Part shown: positions 34,756 through 43,222 of the stretch, piece after piece
Layout: the number at the start of each line of letters is the position of its first letter
How positions within the stretch are numbered: position 1 is the first letter of the stretch
Source of the DNA: Phycisphaerales bacterium AB-hyl4
GTDB lineage: Bacteria > Planctomycetota > Phycisphaerae > Phycisphaerales > Phycisphaeraceae
Direction of reading: 5' to 3'
DNA length: 64,000 nucleotides
NCBI GenBank assembly: GCA_041821185.1
Contig: JBGUBD010000015.1
Coordinates: 1-64,000, forward strand
The notes under the pieces: generated by a model
The model's database searches: none
Told to the model about the DNA's origin: nothing
Seen by the model: only the letters and a program-made list of their open reading frames with translations
Translations under genes and position numbers: made by a program

Positions 34756-35844
34756 TCAATGACTCGGCTTCCAACAGCACGCCGACGCGTCGATCATGCT
34801 CCGCCGAACGATCAGCTTCGTCGGCACGGCAAACGTCGTAGGTTCAAACGCAGGATTCTCCATCGCCTCGACCAGCAGCTCCGCAACCTTGCGCCCACGC
34901 AGGCGACGCTGCGGGTCGATCGTCGTGAGAAATGGCTCGCGCGTGGGGAAGTTCGGGCTCGACTCCAGATCGTCGAAGCCCGCCAACGCCACGTCGCGCC
35001 CCGGCTCGATGCCCCGCTCACGCAGTGCGTCGGCGACACCGAACGCCACCGCGTCGCTAGCGCCCACCATCACGGTGCAGCCGGCAAAACGGTCCATGTT
35101 CGCCCGCATCGCCCGGCATGCCTCGCTGATTTCCGCAATCGCACCATCCGTGCGAGGTTCGTAACACAACACCCGATGCTCGGGCACCTCGATGTCCTGC
35201 TCAGCCATCGCCTGGCGAAACACCGCCAGGCGGTTGCCCCGCACTGGATCGCGCGTCAGGTAGCCCCCCGTGACATAGCCGACCTGCCTGTGACCGCGCC
35301 GTCTGAGTTCCTGCGCCAACTGGACGTAGCCCGACCGATCGTCACGCAAAACCACACTGAGCTTGTCCGACGCGCCCAGTTCGGTCGGTGGATCGGTCGT
35401 GACCGCCGGTATCTTGCGCCGAATCAGTTCATCCAAAGTCTGCTGACCGAAGATCCGCGTGCTGAGGTAAAACCCGTCAATGCGACGGCGATGAATGGCC
35501 TTGAGCACCTGCGATTCCCCCACCTCGCCCACTTCCACCGGCAGCAACGCCAGGTGGTACCCTCGCTCCAGCGCGACGTTGGCCATTTCCAGCAGTGTGG
35601 GAGCGAAAAACGGCGACCCGAAGCTCTTTTCGGCCTGCCCCTGCACCACCCCGATGCAAAAGCTCTTGCCCGTCGCCAGCGACCGAGCCAAATGATTGGG
35701 CTCATAACCAACCTGCGCCGCGGCCTTGAGCACCTGCTGCCGAACCGCCGGTCGGACGCGGTACTGCTGATCATTACGCAGCACCCGCGACACCGTCGCC
35801 CGGCTTTTACCCGTCAGTCGGCAGATGTCTTCAACCGTCGCCAT
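34756..35844 (-). CDS. LacI-family transcriptional regulator
   Basis: 362 residues from ATG 35844, chosen because LacI proteins start at the helix-turn-helix (MATVEDICRLTGKSRATVSRVLRN); longer in-frame starts would add an unrelated tail. The hinge helix (YEPNHLARSLATGKS) and the two-lobed effector domain (IGVVQGQAEKSFGSPFFAPTLLEMANVALERGYHLALLP, DGFYLSTRI, HRQVGYVTGG, DVALAGFDDLESSPNFPTREPFLTTI) are complete. A 37-base palindrome 24-60 bases upstream is the likely operator, so autoregulation is expected. It heads an 18-kb co-directional run and is the natural candidate to control it. Effector is probably a sugar. Confidence 0.93.
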   Translation of the reverse strand: MATVEDICRLTGKSRATVSRVLRNDQQYRVRPAVRQQVLKAAAQVGYEPNHLARSLATGKSFCIGVVQGQAEKSFGSPFFAPTLLEMANVALERGYHLALLPVEVGEVGESQVLKAIHRRRIDGFYLSTRIFGQQTLDELIRRKIPAVTTDPPTELGASDKLSVVLRDDRSGYVQLAQELRRRGHRQVGYVTGGYLTRDPVRGNRLAVFRQAMAEQDIEVPEHRVLCYEPRTDGAIAEISEACRAMRANMDRFAGCTVMVGASDAVAFGVADALRERGIEPGRDVALAGFDDLESSPNFPTREPFLTTIDPQRRLRGRKVAELLVEAMENPAFEPTTFAVPTKLIVRRSMIDASACCWKPSH

Positions 35845-36248
35845 CGCCAAATGCTCCAAAAACCTGGATGAACGCGCGATCATTAAAAATGATCGCGCGT
35901 TCATTAGACCATATTCCCAAATCGTGTCAACCATTTTTCTGAATGATTTAGATCGTCTTCAGCCCACCTGTTCGTGGCCTACGGTGCCTTGTATTGAAGA
36001 CCCAACAGATCGCCGACCTGATTCATGTCGGCCGGCTCTGGCTGGGCACGACGCGTCAAGCATCGGCCAGGCGAGGCCGACTCCGGGCACGCCTCGCCCC
36101 GGAGAACTGTTGGAGCGGTATTTCTCGCGACGACGGTCACGCGATAAACTGACTCATAACCCTCGTCGATCCATGTCGATGGAAGCCAACGGGGAAGTAT
36201 TGCTGATCCACGACCGATGCTTGCCCTGCCTGGCGACCCGTTTTCCGA
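35845..36248. other. Divergent intergenic region between LacI regulator and ATP-grasp gene
   Basis: About 400 bases. The regulator side (35860-35945) is AT-rich and contains the palindromic operator, so it should hold the promoter of the minus-strand cassette. The ATP-grasp side (35960-36248) is GC-rich with no feature I could recognise. Frames that cross it are antisense shadows. Confidence 0.5.
35868..35904. promoter_or_regulatory. 37-bp perfect palindrome: probable double LacI operator
   Basis: Arms 35868-35884 and 35888-35904 are perfect reverse complements around an AAA spacer. Each arm holds a near-palindromic site of LacI type, TGAACGCGCGATCA (35869-35882) and its complement (35890-35903), one mismatch from perfect symmetry. 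Their centres are 21 bases apart, two helical turns, so two dimers could bind the same face of the DNA. It lies 24 bases upstream of the regulator start codon. Confidence 0.75.
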
Positions 36249-37376
36249 ATGGTCGACATGCCCACCCCGCTCATCATTCTTGGCCAGAACCCTCGCGCCG
36301 CTGCCGGTTCGGCGAGACTCGCCGGCTATGAGCCGTGGGTTGTGACCACCCGCCCCACGGTCGACCTTCCCGACATCGCCACCGTCCGCCACTGCCCGGC
36401 CGAGCGTTATCCCGCCGCAGTCCTGGGCATGATCGACGATGCGCCCGTGGCCGCGCCGATCCTGCTTGCCGGCGATATGGAGAATTACCTCGACGTCGTG
36501 CAGGCCGTCAGCTTCGAGCACAAACTGCTCGGCTGTACGGTCGACGCGATGCGTCACATTCGCGACCCGCTCACCCTGCCCTCGCTGCCAGCGATTGAGG
36601 GCATACGATCCTGCCACACACGCACGCGCGCCTCGCTGGCTCAACGGCTCGCCCGGCTGGTCTTCGGCGCATGGGGCGGGCGGAAGTATCTGCTTAAACC
36701 GCGCCGCTCTTATCTTGGCCACGGCATCCAGTGGTGGACGCCCGGCGCAGCCGGTCAGCGGATCGGCCACGACCGCTACCTTCAGCAGTACATCCGCGGC
36801 ACGCCTTATACCGCCGTCTTCTTCGCGGACGGCTGGTCGGCCAGGCTGCTGGGCGTCACCGAGATTCTCGTCGGCGAACCTGCCTTCCATGCCCAGGGCT
36901 TCCAGGTCGTCGGCCAACTCGGCCCCGTTCAACTCGCTGAACAGGCCCGCACGGCGTTATCGCACCTCAGCGTCCAACTCACGCAACGCTTCGACATGCG
37001 CGGGCTCTTCGGTGTCGATCTGATCATGGACCATCGCGGAACGCTGTGGCCCGTTGAAGTGAACCCGCGCTACGTCGACGCCATCGAATTGCTCGAACGA
37101 GCCAGCAACGTGCCACTGCTGGCGCCGACTGGGCCCGGACCGTTGCCGGCCGCGCCGCGAACCCTCGGCCGAGCGACGCTGTTCGCGTCACACGATCTCG
37201 CCGGCCCGCCCGACCTCGACAGTCTGCCATCGGATCAGGTCGCCGATCGACCGCTGCCCAACAAGCCGATCGCCGCCGGTGAGCCGGTCGTCACACTTTT
37301 CGCAGCCGGCGCTTCGCGCGACGCCTGCGAACGCCAGCTTCGCGAACGTGCCACGGCGCTGGCAGCGACCTGTTAA
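36249..37376 (+). CDS. ATP-grasp domain protein
   Basis: 375 residues (ATG 36249; ATG 36258 also possible). An N-terminal Rossmann-like part (LIILGQNPRAAAGSARLAGYEPWVV) is followed by an ATP-grasp core: KYLLKPRRSYLGHGIQWW (ATP-binding Lys and Gly loop), YLQQYIRGTPYTAVFFADG, and FGVDLIMDHRGTLWPVEVNPRYVDAIELLER (Mg-binding Glu and Asn). These enzymes join a carboxylate to an amine or thiol with ATP. Related ATP-grasp proteins occur in planctomycete tetrahydromethanopterin gene sets, but no other such gene is near. Substrate unknown. Confidence 0.8.
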   Translation: MVDMPTPLIILGQNPRAAAGSARLAGYEPWVVTTRPTVDLPDIATVRHCPAERYPAAVLGMIDDAPVAAPILLAGDMENYLDVVQAVSFEHKLLGCTVDAMRHIRDPLTLPSLPAIEGIRSCHTRTRASLAQRLARLVFGAWGGRKYLLKPRRSYLGHGIQWWTPGAAGQRIGHDRYLQQYIRGTPYTAVFFADGWSARLLGVTEILVGEPAFHAQGFQVVGQLGPVQLAEQARTALSHLSVQLTQRFDMRGLFGVDLIMDHRGTLWPVEVNPRYVDAIELLERASNVPLLAPTGPGPLPAAPRTLGRATLFASHDLAGPPDLDSLPSDQVADRPLPNKPIAAGEPVVTLFAAGASRDACERQLRERATALAATC

Positions 37377-37823
37377 GCCCACGCAGCAGGTCCACCCTGA
37401 TGCACCACAACTGCTCGAATGTGCCGACCGAGCATTTCACCAGGCAATAGGCCCTTCGCTCGCCGTGCCTCTACCTCAACCACTTCCGCAGCCAAGTGCC
37501 TCGCGGCGACCCCGCGCCGACCATCGCTTGCGAGCCAATCGCCTCCTCGTTCCGCTCCGCCGTCAACGGTACGACGCGCTCCGGGCCAACGTGGCCGCAC
37601 CACACCTCATGCCGGATGATCGCGCGGCCGCCGTCGCCGCTGCTCATGGCAGTGGCGGAGGAACGAAGAAAAAGTGAAAAAACAGATGAGTATTAAACGA
37701 TAAAAAGATCTTTAATGGTAGAATTAAGCAGCAGCCTTGTGCGTCCCCCCCGCCGGCATGTTGCCGGCGCAGCCCGCTACGACGGTAGCAGGCGGCGCAC
37801 GCCCTCCCGGAAAGGGGTTTGTG
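37377..37823. other. Intergenic region with AT-rich segment and tandem hairpins
   Basis: About 450 bases. The first 290 are GC-rich with no credible gene. Positions 37665-37735 are strongly AT-rich (poly-A tracts, AAAAAGATCTTT) and look like a promoter. Between that and the ATG at 37824 are two predicted hairpins, described separately, which would form a structured 5' leader of the downstream mRNA. Confidence 0.45.
37751..37792 (+). promoter_or_regulatory. Tandem hairpins in leader of the oxidoreductase operon
   Basis: CGCCGGCA (37751-37758) and TGCCGGCG (37762-37769) form a perfect 8-bp stem with a 3-base loop. Directly after it GCCCGCTA and TAGCAGGC (about 37772-37792) can form a second stem with one mismatch. 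No U-tract follows. They lie 32-73 bases before the start codon and could be a leader structure or protein site. No known riboswitch is recognised. Confidence 0.4.
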
Positions 37824-38330
37824 ATGGCCAGAGAATCTGATCTGCTCGCGCGATGCGCTTCGGTGATCCAGCGCTATCCGACCGGGATGATGACGACCGT
37901 CGAGCCGACCGGCATGCCATGCAGTCGGTACATGACCGCCGCGATCGGAGCCAATATTCGACAACTCTACTGCCTCACCGTGCGCGATGGACGGAAGCTT
38001 GCGCATCTTCATGCCAATCCCGAGGTGTGCTGGGTATTCGCCGACCCGGAGCAACAGGAGGTGGTGACGCTGTATGGCCACGCTCGCGAGGTCGATGACG
38101 CGGTGGGGGCGGACGACTTGTGGGACCGCTTGATCCGCCACGTCGAGCCCTATGGCCTGAACATGCTCGGCCAACAGGAAGGCACCGAATACCGTTTCGT
38201 TGAGACGCGCGTGGACGCGGTGGAGTACCTCAACCAGCAGGAAAAGATCCTCCGCCCTCACCGTGTGCAGTTGCATCAGCCAGGCCGCTCGGCCGGCTGC
38301 TGCGGCGGCGCCGGCTGCAGTAGTGCGTGA
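37824..38330 (+). CDS. Pyridoxamine-5'-phosphate-oxidase-like flavin-binding protein with Cys-rich tail
   Basis: 168 residues from ATG 37824 (AAGGGG six bases upstream). The split-barrel core is typical of PNPOx-like FMN proteins: GMMTTVEPTGMPCSRYM, IRQLYCLTVRDGRKLAHLHANPEVCWVFADPE and EVVTLYGHAREVDD. The C-terminus ends in a Cys-rich stretch (GCCGGAGC) unusual for the family, possibly binding metal or a cluster. It is 51 bases from the pyruvate:ferredoxin oxidoreductase gene on the same strand, so a redox role linked to ferredoxin is plausible. It is not a pyridoxine biosynthesis enzyme by length or context. Confidence 0.8.
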   Translation: MARESDLLARCASVIQRYPTGMMTTVEPTGMPCSRYMTAAIGANIRQLYCLTVRDGRKLAHLHANPEVCWVFADPEQQEVVTLYGHAREVDDAVGADDLWDRLIRHVEPYGLNMLGQQEGTEYRFVETRVDAVEYLNQQEKILRPHRVQLHQPGRSAGCCGGAGCSSA

Positions 38331-38381
38331 AGATCGGAACTGGTGGACGCCCGTGCCAGTTTGCCAGGAAGCGAGAACCCA

Positions 38382-41300
38382 ATGCACTGTAACAAGCGCG
38401 TCATGCTGGACGGCAACGGGGCGGTCGCATCGGTCGCATATCGCATGAATGAGGTCATTGCGATCTACCCGATAACGCCTTCATCGCCGATGAGCGAGTC
38501 CGCCGACGCGTGGGCAACGCGCGGTCGACAAAACGTATGGGGCCAGACCCCCAGTGTGGTAGAGATGCAGTCGGAAGCAGGCGTCATCGGCAGCGTGCAC
38601 GGCGCACTGCAAAGCGGAGCCCTCACGACGACTTTCACCTCGTCGCAGGGGCTGCTGTTGATGATCCCTAACCTTTACAAGATCGCCGGCGAGCTGACGA
38701 GTTTCTGTATGCATGTCGCAGCGCGAGCTGTCGCGACGCACGCGCTGTCGATCTTCGGCGACCACTCCGATGTCATGGCTTGCCGACAGACCGGCTGTGT
38801 CCTCCTTGCGTCCAACTCGGTACAGGAAGCACACGACCTCGCCTGCATCGGCCAGGTCGCGACGCTTCAAGCACGTCTCCCGGTGATTCACTTCTTCGAC
38901 GGCTTCCGCACATCCCACGAGATCAACGGCCTCACCCTGCTCAACGATGAGCAATTGCTCGCCATGCTCGATCCGCACACCATCGCTCGCCATCGCGAAC
39001 GCGCACTCAGCCCTGACACGCCACGCATCCGCGGTACCGCGCAGAATCCCGACGTCTTCTTTCAGGCGCGCGAGGCGAGCAACCGCTTTTACCTCGCATG
39101 CCCCGACATCGTGCAGAATGTGATGGACCGCTTCGCCGCGCTCACCGGTCGGCGGTACAGCCTGTTCGAGTACGCCGGCCATCCCGAAGCCGAGGACGTC
39201 ATCGTCATTATAGGTTCCGCCAGCGAAACGGTGGAACAGACCGTCCGCAGCCTGACCGCAGACGGACGCCGCGTCGGCGTGCTGAAGGTGCGGTTGTATC
39301 GCCCGTTTGACGCGGCGCGTTTCGTCTCGGTGTTGCCTGCGTCCGTGCGTCGGCTGGCGGTGATGGACCGCACGAAAGAGCCGGGCGCGGTGGGTGAGCC
39401 GTTGTATCAGGATGTGATTGCAGCGCTGACCGAGGACCTGCCCGACGATCGCGTCATGCCACGCGTGATCGGCGGACGCTACGGCCTGGGCAGCAAGGAA
39501 TTCACGCCGGCGATGGTCAAGGCGATTTATGGCGAACTGCGTCGCTCACGGCCGCGCCGTCACTTCACCGTGGGAATCATGGATGATGTGACCCACCTTT
39601 CGCTGCCGATCGACGATTGGTTCGGCCTCGATACCGACGGAGCAACGCAGGCGATTTTCTACGGCCTCGGCGCCGACGGCACGGTGGGCGCCAACAAGAA
39701 CGCAATCAAGATCATCGGCGAAGAAGCCGGCCTGCACGCGCAAGGCTATTTCGTCTACGACTCAAAAAAGTCCGGCGCGACCACGGTATCGCACCTGCGT
39801 TTCGGGCCCAACCCGATTCACGCACCCTATCTGATTCGCTCGGCCGACTTCGTCGCCTGCCATCAGTTCCGCTTCCTCGACAGGCTCGACATACTCGAAC
39901 ACGCCAGATTTGGCGGCACGCTGCTGCTTAACGCCCCCTACTCGGCCGACCGGGTGTGGGAGCGTCTGCCACGGGAGCTCCAGCAGCAGATCATCGAGAA
40001 AAACTTGCGCGTGTTCACCATTGACGCCTACGCCATCGCCAGCGACATCGGCCTTGGCAGGCGGATCAACACGATCATGCAGACCTGCTTTTTTGCCATC
40101 GCCAACGTATTGCCACGTAATGCCGCAATCCGCCACATCAAGAAGGCAATCGAGAAAACCTACGCGAGCAAGGGCGGCGACATCGTGAAGCAGAACTGCG
40201 CAGCGGTGGACCAGGCGCTCGCGCATCTGCACCAACTCGACGTGCCTGACACGGCCGACTCGACGCACTACCGCCTGCCCATCGTGTCGGAAGAAGCGCC
40301 GGACTTCGTCCAGCGTGTGACGGCTGTGATGCTGGCAGACAAGGGCGATTACCTCCCCGTCTCCGCGTTCCCCGTGGACGGCACCTGGCCCACCGGGACG
40401 TCCCAGTGGGAGAAACGCAGCATTGCCACGAAGCTGCCCCAGTGGGATACGGCGTTGTGCATCCAATGCAACAAGTGCGCGATGGTCTGCCCGCACGCCG
40501 CCATCCGCGCGAAAGTTTTTGAGCCCAGCGCACTAGCCGACGCCCCCAACACTTTCCAGACGATGGACTACAAAGCTCCCGACCTGCGCGGGCTGAGGTA
40601 CACGCTCCAGGTTGCTCCAGACGACTGCACAGGCTGCGGTTTATGCGTCAATATCTGTCCAGCCAAGGATAAAGCCGAGCCCGGCCATAAAGCCATCGAC
40701 ATGGTCCCGCGCGAAAATGTGCGGGGCACCGACGAAGTCAACTGGGATTACTTCAAGAAGCTACCCGACGTCACGCGTACCCGCATTGTTCGCCTCGACG
40801 CGAAGGGATCGCAGTTCTTTCAGCCATTGATGCAGTTCTCCGGCGCATGTGCCGGTTGCGGCGAAACGCCCTATATCAAGCTGCTGACACAGCTGTTCGG
40901 CGACCGCGCGATGATCGCCAACGCCACCGGCTGTTCCTCCATCTTCGGCGGCAACCTGCCCACAACCCCCTACTGCGTCAACAACGACGGCCGAGGCCCG
41001 GCATGGGCCAACTCGCTGTTTGAAAACAACGCCGAGTTTGGCTTCGGCATGCGTATGGCGGTCGATCAACTCGCCGCCGCCGCCCGCATCCTCGTGCATC
41101 GACTGGCCGGCCGCATCGGCGATACGCTCGCCAATGACCTTATCGCGATCCCCGCCAGCGACGAAGCATCGCTACACACGCAACGACAGCGCGTGCATGC
41201 ACTACGACGGAAGCTGGCGAAGATCGACGCGCCCGAAGCCCGTCGGCTCGACCACCTCGCTGACTTCCTCGTCCCACGCAGCGTCTGGCTGGTCGGAGGC

Positions 41301-41942
41301 GATGGCTGGGCCTACGACATCGGCTACGGCGGGCTCGACCACGTGCTCGCACAGTCGCGCAATGTGAATGTGCTCGTGCTCGATACGGAGGTCTACTCCA
41401 ACACCGGCGGCCAGCAATCCAAGGCCACCCCGCTCGGCGCTGCAGTGAAGTTCGCAGCAGCCGGGAAACATACGGGTAAGAAAGACCTGGGCCTTATGGC
41501 CATGTGCTACGGCCACGCCTACGTCGCCAGCATCGCCATGGGAGCCAACGACAACCATGCCGTCAAGACGCTGATTGAAGCCGAACAGTTCCCCGGCCCC
41601 TCACTGGTCATCGCTTACAGTCATTGCATGGCCCACGGCTACGACATGAGCAAAGGCCTCGACCACCAGAAACTCGCGGTCGAAACCGGCATGTGGCCGT
41701 TGTATCGCTTTGACCCTCGCCGTATCGAGCAAGGCAAGCCGCCGCTGCAACTCGACAGCAAAGCGCCGCACCATGACGTCCGTGATTACATGAATCACCA
41801 AACGCGATTCCGCATGGTCGAGCAGGTTGATGCGGAGGAGTTTAAGGCACTTGCCGAAGCAGCACAGACGCTCGCTTCGCGACGCCTGTCGCTGTACCAG
41901 CAACTCGCCGCGATCACGCTGTCTGACGGTATCGGCAACTGA
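38382..41942 (+). CDS. nifJ: Pyruvate:ferredoxin (flavodoxin) oxidoreductase
   Basis: 1186 residues from ATG 38382, the normal length of the single-chain enzyme. It oxidises pyruvate with CoA to acetyl-CoA and CO2 and reduces ferredoxin or flavodoxin. Domains in order: N-terminal thiamine-binding part (AVASVAYRMNEVIAIYPITPSSPMSE), CoA-binding and gamma domains, two 4Fe-4S clusters (CIQCNKCAMVCPHA near residue 693; CTGCGLCVNICPAKDKAEPGHKAI near 749), then the C-terminal thiamine domain with CAGCGE (near 823), ATGCSSIFGG, GGDGWAYDIGYGGLDHVL and TEVYSNTGGQQSKATP. All cluster cysteines are present. It indicates anaerobic or micro-oxic carbon metabolism. Confidence 0.96.
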   Translation: MHCNKRVMLDGNGAVASVAYRMNEVIAIYPITPSSPMSESADAWATRGRQNVWGQTPSVVEMQSEAGVIGSVHGALQSGALTTTFTSSQGLLLMIPNLYKIAGELTSFCMHVAARAVATHALSIFGDHSDVMACRQTGCVLLASNSVQEAHDLACIGQVATLQARLPVIHFFDGFRTSHEINGLTLLNDEQLLAMLDPHTIARHRERALSPDTPRIRGTAQNPDVFFQAREASNRFYLACPDIVQNVMDRFAALTGRRYSLFEYAGHPEAEDVIVIIGSASETVEQTVRSLTADGRRVGVLKVRLYRPFDAARFVSVLPASVRRLAVMDRTKEPGAVGEPLYQDVIAALTEDLPDDRVMPRVIGGRYGLGSKEFTPAMVKAIYGELRRSRPRRHFTVGIMDDVTHLSLPIDDWFGLDTDGATQAIFYGLGADGTVGANKNAIKIIGEEAGLHAQGYFVYDSKKSGATTVSHLRFGPNPIHAPYLIRSADFVACHQFRFLDRLDILEHARFGGTLLLNAPYSADRVWERLPRELQQQIIEKNLRVFTIDAYAIASDIGLGRRINTIMQTCFFAIANVLPRNAAIRHIKKAIEKTYASKGGDIVKQNCAAVDQALAHLHQLDVPDTADSTHYRLPIVSEEAPDFVQRVTAVMLADKGDYLPVSAFPVDGTWPTGTSQWEKRSIATKLPQWDTALCIQCNKCAMVCPHAAIRAKVFEPSALADAPNTFQTMDYKAPDLRGLRYTLQVAPDDCTGCGLCVNICPAKDKAEPGHKAIDMVPRENVRGTDEVNWDYFKKLPDVTRTRIVRLDAKGSQFFQPLMQFSGACAGCGETPYIKLLTQLFGDRAMIANATGCSSIFGGNLPTTPYCVNNDGRGPAWANSLFENNAEFGFGMRMAVDQLAAAARILVHRLAGRIGDTLANDLIAIPASDEASLHTQRQRVHALRRKLAKIDAPEARRLDHLADFLVPRSVWLVGGDGWAYDIGYGGLDHVLAQSRNVNVLVLDTEVYSNTGGQQSKATPLGAAVKFAAAGKHTGKKDLGLMAMCYGHAYVASIAMGANDNHAVKTLIEAEQFPGPSLVIAYSHCMAHGYDMSKGLDHQKLAVETGMWPLYRFDPRRIEQGKPPLQLDSKAPHHDVRDYMNHQTRFRMVEQVDAEEFKALAEAAQTLASRRLSLYQQLAAITLSDGIGN

Positions 41943-42132
41943 TGCTCGCCAGCGTCTGGATGTAGTCTCGCATCTCATCACGCACCCTTTGGTAGTGCGA
42001 CAACACCTGCTCCGGCCCGATAATCTCCGGCAGCGAGCCCCGCCCGGCCACTGTCGTGGTGAGATGAAAGGTCGGCCGGGCGACAAGAACGGTTGCTATT
42101 GATTCGGTCGAATTCGCGTACGTCTGGAGCAA
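41914..42132 (-). CDS. Doubtful small frame between nifJ and the acyltransferase
   Basis: 72 codons on the minus strand, its last 29 bases overlapping the end of nifJ. The C-terminal part (YQRVRDEMRDYIQTLA) looks like a real helix and the frame contains SLPEIIGP, also encoded in the next gene by an identical 25-base stretch. No ribosome site or family is evident. It may be a decayed fragment rather than a gene. Confidence 0.25.
   Translation of the reverse strand: MLQTYANSTESIATVLVARPTFHLTTTVAGRGSLPEIIGPEQVLSHYQRVRDEMRDYIQTLASISCRYRQTA
42014..42038 (-). repeat. 25-bp repeat, copy 1 (inverted relative to copy 2)
   Basis: The minus-strand sequence here is identical over 25 bases to 42470-42494 on the plus strand. 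This copy lies in the gap after nifJ; the other lies inside the acyltransferase gene. The flanking bases are not similar. Confidence 0.8.
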
Positions 42133-42266
42133 TTGCAGTATTTGAAAAGACTGCGAAAAATAGGCAAGCAGGTTGAGTCATACGGCGATTCTGACGACTA
42201 ATTGCGGGGAAAGAGGCGACCGCCTCAGCCTGAAGACCCGATTCCGTCAGTTTAAGGAAGTCAGAT

Positions 42267-43133
42267 ATGGGTTCGTCCGCATCACCCGCACCCGCTTTGT
42301 CATCCATTCAATCCAATGCTGGACTGCAGACTGAGAGGCGACCGCTGGAACAGACCGGCCTGAGCTATGACGTGGCTGGCACGGCCGACGCAGTCATCGA
42401 GGCATGGCGGCTGGTCTATCGCAGCTACCGACGTGCGGGATTGATTGCCAGCAACCCCGCCAACCTGCACTCGCTGCCGGAGATTATCGGGCCGCAGACC
42501 ATGGTCGCCTGTGGTCGGCTCGGCACGGAAGTCGTCAGCACCATCAGTTCCTACACCGATGGCCCCACCGGCCTGCCACTCGACCAGGTTTACCCCGACG
42601 AACTCACGCAACTGCGCCGCCGCGGTCGGCGACTCGCCGAGATCGGCCTGCTCGCCGACCGTCGGGAAAATCCCAGTCGTACACTCAACAGTCTCTTTGA
42701 CCTGATGCGGTTCGGCGTCCTGTACGACATCCATTGCGGCATGGATGACACCGTCATCGGCGTCCACCCCCGCCACGCGCCTTTCTATCAGCGGATGATC
42801 GGCTTCGAGATCGCCGGCCCCGAGCGAAGCTATGCCACGGTCAACGACCAGTTGGTCGTCCTGTTGCGCCTGGATTTGCGCACGACGCCCTACCAGTCGC
42901 GCCTCCCACGCGGTTTGAAATACTTTATGGACAATCGCATCCCGCCGGAGGCGTTTGACCAGCGGTTCACCTTTGCCGAACCCGCCCTCGTCAATTCCGA
43001 CATCGGCCGCTTCCGGGCGTGGTCAGACGATCACCGCCGGCTCGCACGCGAGAAATCGGCCGAGCCTGACTCATTGAACAGGGCGGACGTGTCTGAGGAT
43101 CGGCATGCCAGCCGACCCCCTGTTGCGGCATAG
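42267..43133 (+). CDS. FeeM-like N-acyltransferase (GNAT fold)
   Basis: 288 residues from ATG 42267, with AAGGAAG six bases upstream. The sequence follows the N-acyl amino acid synthase/autoinducer-synthase-like GNAT group: AWRLVYRSYRRAGLI, TEVVSTISSYTDGPTGLPLDQVYPDELTQLRRRGRRLAEIGLLA, and IGVHPRHAPFYQRMIGFEIAG. FeeM transfers a fatty acyl chain from acyl carrier protein to an amino acid. Relatives also occur as exosortase-associated acyltransferases, of note because a PEP-CTERM protein is in this window. The substrate is unknown. It is not obviously in an operon with nifJ, 324 bases upstream. Confidence 0.75.
   Translation: MGSSASPAPALSSIQSNAGLQTERRPLEQTGLSYDVAGTADAVIEAWRLVYRSYRRAGLIASNPANLHSLPEIIGPQTMVACGRLGTEVVSTISSYTDGPTGLPLDQVYPDELTQLRRRGRRLAEIGLLADRRENPSRTLNSLFDLMRFGVLYDIHCGMDDTVIGVHPRHAPFYQRMIGFEIAGPERSYATVNDQLVVLLRLDLRTTPYQSRLPRGLKYFMDNRIPPEAFDQRFTFAEPALVNSDIGRFRAWSDDHRRLAREKSAEPDSLNRADVSEDRHASRPPVAA
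42470..42494 (+). repeat. 25-bp repeat, copy 2 (inside acyltransferase gene)
   Basis: Encodes SLPEIIGP in the FeeM-like gene. It matches the complement of 42014-42038 exactly, so the two copies form an inverted pair about 430 bases apart. Confidence 0.8.
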
Positions 43134-43222
43134 GCATAGCCCAACTCATCCATGACCATCGGCTTGCCGCGTGACGACCGCGCTCGGCGGAATCTGCCGT
43201 GCCCGAATGCGCCTGAGCCGGC

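Noticed and set aside
35979..36932. 317-codon minus-strand frame
   Set aside because: Antisense of the ATP-grasp gene and its upstream region; no recognisable motif.
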